Of a DNA stretch of 64,000 nt, positions 11,370 through 20,888 are shown one piece after another. The position numbers and the translations under genes are program-made. Under the pieces are notes generated by a model. The model made no database searches. It was given only the letters and a program-made list of their open reading frames with translations, and had not been told where the DNA came from. Position 1 is the stretch's first letter. Each line of letters starts with the position of its first letter. The DNA comes from Limnanthes douglasii subsp. nivea (taxonomy: Eukaryota > Streptophyta > Magnoliopsida > Brassicales > Limnanthaceae), in contig JAUPFV010000005.1 in the NCBI GenBank assembly GCA_036936605.1, positions 53,030,742-53,094,741 on the forward strand, given 5' to 3'.

Positions 11370-12706
11370 TTGTACTCTTCCACCTACTAGTAAGCATGCT
11401 AGGGTTAACCTTGGCTTTGATCTTTCTTCAATTCTCCCATGACCCACTGATGAATACGAACTGAGTTTTCCAGTTCTTCTCTGACTCCAACAAATCATCT
11501 ACCACTTTGAAATTGCCTTCCATGTTGTGGTGATAAAATGAGATGTGATGATTTTTGCACAAGCTTTCCACAACGGATAATTTATCCATAGGAAGAGGGA
11601 TGCCGAACAACCTCGATGCCATTATACAGGCGAGAAGGGAGTGCCAAGCGTTTGGACTTAACTGGTTTGGGCAAAGCCTAATCAGGTGAAAATACTTGAC
11701 GATCTCTGGGTCTAAATGGAATCTGATCCCCCAGTTGAACAGCTCGGTGTAGATGACAATTTCATTAAGTTTGCAATCCATTAGAGTCTCCGGAGTGACA
11801 GGAATCCTCACCTTCACTGACTCTGAGATCCCCCACTTTGTCCGGATCCGGCCCAGCTCGACAGTATGAGTATACACATAGTTGATGTTCTGCATGGCCA
11901 ACAAATACTTCATGTTAACCTTCTGGAAGCAAGTTCCTACCTTGCCTCCCAAGCACTCTGGAAGATCCGGATGAGCCACTCCAACCTTCACTTTACCTTT
12001 CCCTTTCGTGTCCGAGGCAACATCCCCAGTTTTCCCTGAGGCTTCAGTTTCGAAAGGGGTCTCTTCGATACTATCTTCCATCGCTTCTTCCATCACTGTG
12101 GAAGGTTTATCTGTTGTTATGGATGGAAGAGTGTCAGTTTCTGGCTCAATGGTCTGTCTAGATGGTTGAGCACCAGTTTTTTCATAAGAGGCCTGGTGTT
12201 CGGTTGGGGCTCAGTTCCGGAGGATTTCGCTTGAGAAGCTACTTTGGATGCCTCTGATCCGGAGGGATTATTTCGAGAGGCTCTTATAGAAATCTCCGAT
12301 TTGGAGGGTTTGTCTTTGGATGCAGCCTTAGAGGCCTCCGGTTTGGAGGACTTTGATTGTGAGGCAATCGCTTGGGCTTTCACCAAGCGAGTTGTCCGGT
12401 GTGGATTGGATTTCTCTGGAGATTTTTCAATATCAGATCCCATGGCTATGAAAGGGGAGGGTTTTCTAACACTTGATAATGCCTTTTCTTGGGTAGTAGA
12501 AGGCTGGGGCTCCTGAATAGAGGAGCCTGATTGGATTGGTGAAAGGTTTGGTTTGAATAGACGTTTGGGTTTTGGAATTCTGGTTGAAGATGATCCTTGA
12601 TCAGCTTCTTGGGATGATTTATCAGACTTGTCGCCTGGGGAGACTGGGAGACCAGTAGCAATGCGCCTCTCTCGTTCAACTTTCTTTGCCTTCTCTAAAT
12701 CGGACA
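11370..12706 (-). pseudogene. Element A antisense gene, exon 1 (3' part, cut by element B)
   Basis: It holds a Ser/Lys-rich N-terminal region, then a conserved domain with GKVGTCFQKVNMKYLLAMQ, RTKWGI, PETLMDCKL, ELFNWGIRFHLDPEIVKYFH and LSPNAWHSLLACIMASRLFG. This layout resembles the plant family Pfam calls putative gypsy-type transposon (Transposase_28-like); I judge by pattern, not by search. A frame change lies near 12120 and a TGA at 11428-11430. The exon is interrupted at 12706 by element B and continues at 23110-23160. Confidence 0.8.
12702..12706. repeat. Target site duplication of element B (left copy)
   Basis: GGACA at 12702-12706 recurs at 23110-23114, directly outside the LTRs of B. 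Across it the antisense gene of A reads on, LNLSDLEKAKKVERE, homologous to LNLSELEKAQKVERE of B. Confidence 0.92.
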
Positions 12707-13114
12707 TGATGAGTCCGAATTCTGCATGCTCCCCGGGCAAGGACAGATCGGTCCAAGGCCTCCGGACCGGACAGACCACTTCGAACGCTCTGACCATAGG
12801 ACTGTTCGAACTATGACAAAAGTACTAAAAAACCTAAACACTACTTGACTAAGCTACTTGCTCTCTTACTTAAAGCTCATGGGTCTTTGAACATGACCCG
12901 GGTCCATTAAACATGACCCGAAAGCCCATAAGGTCCCAAACATCAGGATATAAATACCCAACCACCTGCATTAAGTGTGGGTAATGAGAATCAACTGCTG
13001 CTAGCCACCTTAATTATCTCTCTACTCTCTACACTAAATACATAACACCCGCATACTACTATTAAACACCAACCTAATTACAAGCCTACCCTCAGGCGAT
13101 AATTATCCACACCA
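12707..13114 (+). repeat. 5' LTR of element B (408 bp)
   Basis: Starts TGATGAGTCC and ends TCCACACCA. Paired with 22702-23109 at identical length. It shares with the LTR of A the block around TTGACTAAGCTA, a doubled TGACCCG motif and a TATA box, so the two families are related. Confidence 0.96.
12949..12956 (+). promoter_or_regulatory. LTR TATA box of element B
   Basis: TATAAATA in the context GGATATAAATACCCAA, at the same relative place as in element A. Expected to drive the genomic sense transcript. Confidence 0.75.
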
Positions 13115-13134
13115 AATTGGCGACCATAGTGGGA
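13115..13134 (+). other. Primer binding site of element B
   Basis: AATTGGCGACCATAGTGGGA directly follows the LTR end. Same class as in A and C. Confidence 0.7.
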
Positions 13135-13186
13135 GGAGAAGGTGCCTGAATCAAGCATTCAAAACCAGCTAAGAAAATCTGTCCGA

Positions 13187-15529
13187 ATGAATCCGGACAA
13201 TCCAGAAGTACCACCAGCTCTGCTCGAAGTGGTGGGAGAGAACGATGAGTACACTATCGAAGAGCGTGATAGGCTAAAGGGTGAAATAGAAGCTCTGAGG
13301 GCCGAAAAGGCTAAGATGGGCCTGAAAGAAAAGTCCAAAGCATCAGCTGCTCATCACACCGATAACCCCAGAGAGCATGAGTCTTCAAATACTCACGTGA
13401 GCACCAAAAAGACTCATGCCAGTTCCAAAAAGTCTCACCGGTCTAAGCCAGTGGAGAGTTCTGACTCAAGCTCAGAATCTTCTGATAGCTCTTCGGACAG
13501 TGAGGGAGTTGAAAAATCCTTATCCTCTAGCAGCGATGAGGGTCGAACTAGAAAGAAGCAAAAGCAGATTAAAAAATATTCAAGAAAAAAGAATAGACAA
13601 GGAAAGATGAAGAGGCATATTTGTAAAGGATCATCTCATAGCCGGAAGCATGTAGACCGGATGCTGATGGATGCCTTCACTTTTCACGATGAACCAGGTA
13701 TATTTGCAACTCCCAATGAGGGTACTGTGTTCAATCATGGAAGGAATTGGAGGCAATCTCCATTATCTTCTAAAATTGTGTCCGGAAACCTCCCCAAGAG
13801 GTTTGACAGCACCAAAATAGAGAAGTACGATGGCAGTACTGATTCAGACAACCATCTGGAGCAATTTAAAAACTTCATGATAAACTTTGACGATGACGAT
13901 AAACTACTTTGTAGGGCATTCTCCCAATCATTTACGGGGAGTGCTCTAAAATGGTACAACAGCCTGCCTCAGGGTTGTATTAAAGATTTCGATACCTTTT
14001 GGGTAGCCTTTCGAAGGCAGTTTGGAGGGAGTAAGGAGCTAAAGGGCAATGGAGACACAATAATCCATTGTGCCCAGGAGCCAAATGAGTCCTTGAAAGA
14101 ATATATAAGCCGTTTTGTGAATACCAAGAATGGGTTGGCTGATTGCTTCAAACAGGTGGCAATAGCATCCCTAAGGCAGGGTTTGAACCCAGGCAATCTA
14201 GCTGATTCAGTAACCAGGAAGAAGGCCATGACATGGGGAGGGTTGCTGAATGAGGTTGGAAAACAAATAAACGTCGACAAAACAAAGAAAACCAGGGTGC
14301 ACAGGCAGGTGAGGTCTACCCCGGTGGCACCAAATCCCAATCAGAATCAGTCCGGGAACAAAGCAAGAGAGACCGGACAGGGGCATGGTAGGGCAAAAGC
14401 TCAGTCTCAGCCAGCTGCTCCTGCTCAACGTCAGAAATCCAGAAACAAGAGAGGGCCATGGGTCCAACCGGAGTGGTTTGCAGAATTAAAAGAAAGTGTG
14501 GCCACCATTTTCGATAAAACAAAGGACGATGTGCATTATCGGAGACCAGCCACATTGCAGTCTCCCAGAGAGCATCGCAATAACTCTTTTTGCCAATATC
14601 ACAATGATATTGGTCACACCACTGATGACTGCATATCATTAAAACAAGAAGTTCAAAACTTGATTGAGAGGGGAAAGCTGGGAGCTTACGTCAAAAGAAG
14701 AGGAGGCAACAAGCCTGACAACACTCATCGGGTTGGTCCAAGTAATGCTGCTCCGGAGGGAGCCATGTTTATAATTGAAAGGTTTGACGTGGAATCTGAG
14801 TACTTGGATCCAGATCCAACTCGAAACAGAGTGGGTACAATTGAGGAATGTTCTAGGTCGGTCTCCGGACTCATTAAGTTTTTTGAGTCACTTACAATTT
14901 TCGGAGGGGACACTATGACAGCTCCTACTGCTTCCTCGAGGAAGAGGCACGTGCATGCTTTAGCCTCCCAGCTAGAAGGAGGCATGACTTCCTATCAATC
15001 ACAAATCTCATTCCCCTTCATTGTTTTTGATGAAGATGATTTAAGAGACATTGCTGGCCCTCATGAGGATGCTGTTGTCATAGGAGCATCTATAGGGGGC
15101 AACGACATAAGGCGAATTCTGGTGGATACTGGAAGCTCAACCAATATCCTTTTCTTAACCACATACAAGAGAATGAAAAATCCAGCTGTAATTCAGAGTT
15201 CGGATAGATCAATTGTGGGCTTTACAGGCAGCTCAACAGATGTGATCGGAGAGTTCGAAGAAGAAGTTCTATTGGGCAAAGGCACTTTCAAGAAAATGGT
15301 TAGAATAATATTAATTGTGGTGGATTGTCCCACTTGCTATAATGCTATTCTAGGGAGGTCTTGGCTCTCTAGGATGCATGCAGTGGCTTCAACAGTCCAC
15401 CAGTGCTTGAAATATGCTGTTCAGGGACACGTTAGAGTCGTCCGGAGCAGCCAGAAGATTGCAAGAGAATGTTATGCCACTGCCCTGGCTCCTCGAACGC
15501 TGGGGGCAGTCCGTATTAATGAACAATAG
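13187..15529 (+). CDS. Element B gag-protease polyprotein (780 aa, open)
   Basis: The only long intact retroelement frame in the window. I start at ATG 13187 (MNPDNPEV); the frame is open further upstream only through a GTG. Order: charged N-terminus with Ser-rich and Lys-rich stretches, retrotransposon gag capsid domain at about residues 211-281 (ALKWYNSLPQGC), basic linker, knuckle C469-x2-H472-x4-H477-x4-C482 typical of this plant group, then protease with D647-T-G-S-S and GRSWLSRMH. It should form the virus-like particle and cleave the polyprotein. It ends at TAG 15527-15529 in the sequence CAA-TAG-CAG; pol continues in the same frame. Confidence 0.93.
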   Translation: MNPDNPEVPPALLEVVGENDEYTIEERDRLKGEIEALRAEKAKMGLKEKSKASAAHHTDNPREHESSNTHVSTKKTHASSKKSHRSKPVESSDSSSESSDSSSDSEGVEKSLSSSSDEGRTRKKQKQIKKYSRKKNRQGKMKRHICKGSSHSRKHVDRMLMDAFTFHDEPGIFATPNEGTVFNHGRNWRQSPLSSKIVSGNLPKRFDSTKIEKYDGSTDSDNHLEQFKNFMINFDDDDKLLCRAFSQSFTGSALKWYNSLPQGCIKDFDTFWVAFRRQFGGSKELKGNGDTIIHCAQEPNESLKEYISRFVNTKNGLADCFKQVAIASLRQGLNPGNLADSVTRKKAMTWGGLLNEVGKQINVDKTKKTRVHRQVRSTPVAPNPNQNQSGNKARETGQGHGRAKAQSQPAAPAQRQKSRNKRGPWVQPEWFAELKESVATIFDKTKDDVHYRRPATLQSPREHRNNSFCQYHNDIGHTTDDCISLKQEVQNLIERGKLGAYVKRRGGNKPDNTHRVGPSNAAPEGAMFIIERFDVESEYLDPDPTRNRVGTIEECSRSVSGLIKFFESLTIFGGDTMTAPTASSRKRHVHALASQLEGGMTSYQSQISFPFIVFDEDDLRDIAGPHEDAVVIGASIGGNDIRRILVDTGSSTNILFLTTYKRMKNPAVIQSSDRSIVGFTGSSTDVIGEFEEEVLLGKGTFKKMVRIILIVVDCPTCYNAILGRSWLSRMHAVASTVHQCLKYAVQGHVRVVRSSQKIARECYATALAPRTLGAVRINEQ
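15527..15529 (+). other. In-frame TAG at the gag-pro/pol boundary, shared with element A
   Basis: TAG followed by CAG-TT separates protease from pol in the same frame. Element A has TAG-CAG-TT at the homologous codon (5993-5995). The context resembles but does not fully match the known UAG-CAR-YYA readthrough signal. Regulated readthrough is inference. Confidence 0.5.
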
Positions 15530-18500
15530 CAGTTTGAGGGCCTTTCTAGGGGTGAGGGTGAAATTGATGACCCTTGAGAGACCCCTGGAGTATTGATACT
15601 GGTTGAAGAGGTAGAAACATACTGTTTGGAAGATGGGAAAAGTGTCAAGATAGGGTCTAATATGCCACCCATTTTGAAATTGAAGAACCATCACCACGTT
15701 TTTGCTTGGTGCAATGCTGATGTTACTGGGGTTCCATCAAAAGTGATATCACATCACCTATCCGTCCGGAGAGACGTAGCACCAGTGGTTCAAAAGAGAA
15801 GAGTTTTTTCTAAGGAGAAGGCTGATGTCATTCTGCAAGAGGTTGACAGGCTCACAAAGATGGGGCATATCAAGGAGTCTCAATATCCTTTGTGGACTGC
15901 CAATCCGGTTCTGGTAAAAAAGAAAAATGGCAAGTGGCGCATGTGCATTGACTTCACAGATCTCAATAGAGCTTGCCCAAAAGATTTGTATCCAGTTCCC
16001 CGGATTGATCAGTTAGTAGACTCCACCTCTGGGATCAAGCTGCTTTCCTTTATGGATGCCTTCTCCGGATACAATCAGATTCAAGTAGATCCGAAGGATC
16101 AAGAGCATACCACATTTGTCACTGACAGAGGTCTTCATTGCTACAAAGTAATGCCATTTGGTTTGAAAAATGCTGGGGCTACTTATCAGAGATTAGTCAA
16201 CAAGGCATTTGCTGATCAAATTGGAAGAAATATGGAAGTGTACATTGATGACATGATAGTGAAGAGTGTGGATGAGCAGCTGCACTTGTCCGATCTCCAA
16301 GAAACTTTTGCCAACTTAGTAAAAGTGAATTTGAAATTAAACCCAGAAAAGTGTGTGTTCAGAGTACAGTCCGGGAAGTTTATGGGCTATATTATAAGTG
16401 AGCATGGAATACAACCCGACCCGGACCAGCTTAACGCCCTATTTCAAATGGAGCCTCCTCGAAACATTAAAGAAATACAGCGGTTAACGGGGAGATTAGC
16501 TACCTTAAACAGATTTATCTCAAGGTCTTCGTACAGGTGTGCCCCTTTCTTTCAAACCTTGAAGGGTGCAAAGGGATTCAATTGGACTCCATATTGTGAT
16601 GAGGCTTTCAATGAGATAAAAAATCACCTGTCCTCCCCCAAAACTTTGTTTAAGCCGATTGATGGGGAGACACTCTTTGTATATTTGGCAGTTTCAAGTT
16701 GTGCCATTAGTGCTGTGTTGGTAAGGGAGGTCGATGGTCATCCCCACCCAGTGTACTACATCAGCAAAAGCTTGATAGATGCAGAAAGTCGTTACTTGAA
16801 ACTTGAAAAGTTAGCATTGGCCCTGGTGATAGCTGCCAAGAAGATGAGGCCTTATTTCCAGGCTCATCCCATCATCGTCCGGACTTCTTTCCCCCTGAAG
16901 AATGTCTTCCAAAAGGCAGACATTTCAAGCAGGATGACTAAGTGGTCAGTAGAATTGGGGGACTTCGACATAGACTTTGCTCCCCGAACAGCTGTCAAGG
17001 CCCAAGCTGTGGCAGACTTTTTCGTTGAATTCCACTCCGACAGGGATTCAAAGCAAACTACTGATATAAAAGATAAAAAGGTATGGGTCGTCCAAACAGA
17101 TGGTGGGTCTAGCACTATGGGGTGTGGTGCAGGGGTGTGTTTGACTTCCCCGTATGGAGACAAAATGTACCAGGCTATTTGTTTTGCTTTCAGGGCATCT
17201 AATAATGAGTCCGAATATGAAGCAGCTATAGCTGGTTTAAAGTTAGCCAACATTTGTGGGGCTAAGAGGGTCAAGCTACTAAGTGACTCCCAACTTCTTA
17301 TCCACCATGCCCAAGGCCAATCTGAGGCTAAGAAGGAGCAGCTTGTGAAATACTTACTCCTCCTTAAGAATGAAGCAATCAAGTTTAAAAGTGTTGTTTA
17401 TGAGCACATTCCACGGGCATAAAATGAGCTAGTAGACTCATTAGCAACCATAGCATATACGGAGTCGTATCCATGGATCCATGTGCTAGAAAGCCTCTCC
17501 ATTCAACTTAATAATGGTAAAAAAGAGGAAATTTTTGAAGTACAAGAGAAACGACCTCAAGACTGGAGGTTTCCTCTCCTGCAATATCTCTCCGATGGTG
17601 TTGTGCCTCCGAATAAGTCACTAGCCAGAACTTTGAAACACAAGGCTCGTGGTTTTATCATATTGAGAGACGTGTTGTACAAGAAATCTTACAGTAAACC
17701 TCTCCTGCGCTGTTTGGGGGATGAAGAGTCTCAAGTAGTCCTTTCCGAATTACATGATGGCGAGGGATCAGCCCATTGTGGGTTTAGAGCCTTAACAAGA
17801 AGAGTTTTACTCTCCGATTACTATTGGCCTTCAATCATGAAAGATGCTAAGGAATTGGTAAGAAGGTGTGACCCATGCCAGAGGTACAGCAATGAAATTC
17901 ATGTCCCAGCCATTCCTTTAGAGTCAATTTCTGAGCCTATTCCTTTTGCTCGATGGGAATTGGATTTAGTAGGGCCTCTCCCTATGGCGTCCGGAGGACG
18001 CAAAACTATAATTGTGGCCATAGACTACTTTTCAAAGTAGATTGAAGCAGCCCCTCTAGCAGGGACAACATCAAAAGTTGTTATAAAATTCATTCTATCC
18101 AACATCTGTTGCAGATTTGGTGTCCCACAAAAGATAACAACAGACAATGGGCCACAATTCGACAATAGGGAAATGGAAAGTTTCTGTGCCTTAAGGGGTA
18201 TACAACATTGTTTTTCTTCACCTTTCCATCCAAAAGCAAATAGGAAAGTTGAAGTGGCTAATAGGACTATACTGTCCGGTTTAAAGAAGAATTTGGAAGG
18301 GGCTGCTGGGAAGTGGCCTAGTTATCTACAAAAGGTATTGTGGGCCTACCGGAAAACACATGGGGCTGCAACACAAGAGTCACCCTTTGCTTTGGTCTAT
18401 GGGATGGATGCAGTAGCTCCCATAGAAGCAACTCTCCCCTCCTTTCGTGTTCACAACTTCTCCGAACACGCTAACGAGGTGGCAATCAGATGACAACTTG

Positions 18501-18826
18501 ATTTGATAGAAGAAAGACGAGTTAAAGCTCACCTTAGAGTTGCACACTATCATGGCTTGATGAGAAGCAGGTTTGCTTCCAAAGTTAAAAGAAGAGATTT
18601 CCAACCAGGGGACAAGGTATTGAGGAAGGTCTTCTTACACACTAAAGAAAAGTTGTTCGGAAAGCTGGCCCCAACTTGGGAGGGTCCATATATGGTTGTT
18701 GAGAGAATTAAACCTGGAACATATTGGTTGGAAGACAACGATGGAAGAATTTTGACTCATCCTTGGAATATCGAGCATCTCCGGATGTACTTGGAATATC
18801 ATTTGTGTAAATATTTACTTGTTTAA
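15530..18826 (+). pseudogene. Element B pol: RT, two RNases H, integrase (one frame, nonsense codons)
   Basis: Reads in a single frame with gag. Linker IDDP-x-ETPG carries TGA at 15575. Reverse transcriptase: KKKNGKWRMCIDFTDLNRA and YIDD at 16241-16252. Gypsy RNase H: 16675-16870. Archaeal-type RNase H with TDGGSS, ESEYEAAIAGLKLA and SDSQLL: 17085-17330; this second RNase H marks the Tat lineage. Integrase: LHDGEGSAH with CDPC (zinc site), then DLVGPLP, TDNGPQF and KVEVANR giving D, D, E. Nonsense codons: TAA 17420, TAG 18038 (Trp codon), TGA 18491. No frameshift was found, so decay is by point mutation only. Confidence 0.93.
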
Positions 18827-18843
18827 ACATCCATGTAAATATT

Positions 18844-18900
18844 TGGAGGCATACTCTTTCCTCCCTGGTGGCACAGTGAGGTTTTAATGAGGTCTCCGGG
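18844..18900 (+). other. Conserved post-pol box, element B
   Basis: GGAGGCATACTCTTTCCTCC, CTGGTGG and GGTTTTAATGAGGTCT follow 17 bases after the pol stop, as in element A. See also 30364, 52567 and 57498. Confidence 0.7.
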
Positions 18901-19283
18901 CTTTTGAATGAAATTCGATGCCTTCTTAAAAAATTTCCAAGTGTTTTAAATTTTGTTCTTTGTCACACTATCCGGATTGAAATAACTGAGGGCTATTTAA
19001 ACTCTAGCCGGAGAACTTAAACACTCTCACTATAAAATAATTAAAGGCTATTTAAACTCTAGCCATCGAAATCGGAACAAACAATGAAAGAAGATGAGAT
19101 TTGTGCAAAACAGAAACATTCATTGAAATAACTTAAAGTGCCTTGGCCTTCCAAGGACTTTTGAATAGTCAAAGTAAGAACAAAAAACCTATCCGGTCAG
19201 ATACCGGACACAATTACAAAAAGAGTGCCTTGGCCTTCCAAGGACTTTAGTTTGAATAAAAAGTAAACAAAGTAAATCATAAG
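18901..19283. other. Noncoding spacer of element B with paired short repeats
   Basis: No gene is seen. CTATTTAAACTCTAGCC occurs twice (near 18993 and 19050). A hairpin CCTTGG-CCTT-CCAAGG occurs at 19141-19156 and 19228-19243. The hairpins stand just downstream of the antisense stop codon, where its transcript should end. Confidence 0.65.
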
Positions 19284-20799
19284 TTAAGGTTGAGCCTTTG
19301 AAGATGGCTCACCTTCATCTACCTTCTTTCCCTTAGGATCGTCTTTCTCTTCGCCAATTTTCTCCCCGGAGTGTTCTTCATCATCTGAGGAATCACTCGA
19401 GTAGCCATACCGGCCGCCTTCGGCCATCGTATGATACGGAAGGTCTTCAGGCTCAACATGAAGCCATAAGTCCCCTAGGTTCCTCTTCGGAAACTTTTCA
19501 TGGAAAAGTAGAACCATGTCAGACCTCACCTTGGCAAGCAGTTGCTCTTCGCTTTTGATCATCTGGTTGGCATAAGCATTGATCTTAGCTTGGATCTTGG
19601 CCTCATGCTCCTGTAAAAAAGTATTTTCTCCTCGGCAGCCTTGGACACTGTATTTTCAAGGGCAATCTTATCATTGGTCAGGTTGGTGATGATTTGATCC
19701 TTGACTTTGGATTCTCCTTTTGAGGTGTTAAGGTCTTTCTCCAGTCTGGACAGTTTCTCCCGGAGGTCTTTAATGGTTTCCTCTAAAGTGGCAACTTTTG
19801 TGGTGCTTGCCTGTTGGTTTCTCTTCAACTCCTCGTTTTCTTCATTTAACATGGCAGCATTGGAGGTGGCAGTGCAAAGGTCTTCAGACAGCTTCTCCTT
19901 GTCAGACTTGAGATCTTTGATGATATCAGCCTGGCTCCGAACTTGTCTCTCCAACGCAAGTACAGGCTGCACGTTGCTTAACAAAGAGTGGGCTACAGCA
20001 TCCCTTTCACTAGAAACGCTAAAAGTCTTACCGTTAAAAGTGACCGTGTTGGAGGTGCTTGGAGGAAGGTAAGGCCCGACAAAGTCATCTCTGGGGAGGT
20101 TGAGGAAGTATTCACCAAGCTCACCGAGACCGGTGATGTCTACTCCATCGATGTTGATATCTCCCCCCTCAACCTCATCGGTGTGAAAGTCACCCGGAAT
20201 CTCCTCAGCATGCGTTGGGTCTACAGGATCAGCTTGGAAAGAAGGCTCCGGAGCCCGGAGAGAAAGCTCATCTCCCTTAGACGTCTTTTTCTTCTTGGCC
20301 TCCCGGTCTGTGCCTTCGCTTCCCTGTTTACGATTTATCTTATAAGCCTTTGGAGGTTTTGGGAGGTCCGCTTCCTGATTTTCAGTCTCTTGCTCCACCA
20401 CCTGCAAGAGAGCAGCATCAATTTGGCTCTGAACTGGCCCCTCCGGGTCTGTTGGAGCATCCTTTTCAGCATCGGCAGGGTTAGCACCACCCACCACCTT
20501 CTTGCCCTTCTTCTTCTTGCCTTTCATCTTGCTCGGGGCTTTGGCCCGGCCTCGCAGGAGGAGTGTCCCATCTGGCTCATGGGTCATCTTAAGAACAACG
20601 TCCGGAGGAGGCTGAGTGGAGAGCTCCTCCAAAGTCAAGTCTCTCCGACCTGTGGTGTTCCACAGGTGAGACCTTGCCAAGTTGCTACTGGTGAAAGCAG
20701 CGTGGAATCGGTTCCCCCATTTCTCAGCAGCCCAGGCATTAATCTTGCCACTAGTAACCTGCCCGGCTTTCTGATAGTCACTGAACTCCTTGGGCAGTA
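19284..20799 (-). pseudogene. Element B antisense gene, exon 2
   Basis: From the acceptor at 20799 the frame reads LPKEFSDYQKAGQV, then AWAAEKWGNRFHAAF and RSHLWNTTGRRDLTLEELS, a Lys-rich stretch (KKKKGKKV), and a long coiled-coil region (about 19960-19640, LERQVRSQADI, LNEENEELKRNQ, LRKLSRLEKDL-like heptads). A one-base frame change near 19620 splits it. The tail SDMVLLFHEKFPKRNLGDLW ends acidic at 19284. It is open from 20799 to the frame change, more than 390 codons, which argues for selection until recently. Product function unknown. Confidence 0.8.
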
Positions 20800-20888
20800 C
20801 TGCTAAGACAAAAGTAAGACAAATTAGTATAAACTAAGTCTAAAAAGAAAAGAAAGGGAGAAACAAAAGAATAAAGTAGAAGACTTAC
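20800..20888 (-). other. Intron of the element B antisense gene (89 nt)
   Basis: Minus-strand donor T|GTAAGT at 20888, branch-point-like TACTAAT at 20829-20823 and acceptor CTTAGCAG|TA ending at 20800. An alternative acceptor three bases earlier (20803) also keeps frame. Splicing is phase 1 and restores collinearity with the intron-spliced frames of A. Confidence 0.8.

Noticed and set aside
13142..13186. GTG at 13142 as start of gag-pro in B
   Set aside because: Non-ATG starts are not expected here; the first in-frame ATG is at 13187 and aligns with ATA in A.
16864..17382. Minus-strand frame of 172 residues
   Set aside because: Shadow of the archaeal-type RNase H coding region of B.
19988..20806. 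Long plus-strand open frame as a gene
   Set aside because: It is the shadow of antisense exon 2, with no plant-like start context or recognisable domain.
20803..20888. 86-nt version of the B intron using the first acceptor
   Set aside because: Possible, but the CAG acceptor three bases later aligns better with exon 2 of A (LP after one codon); noted as an alternative.
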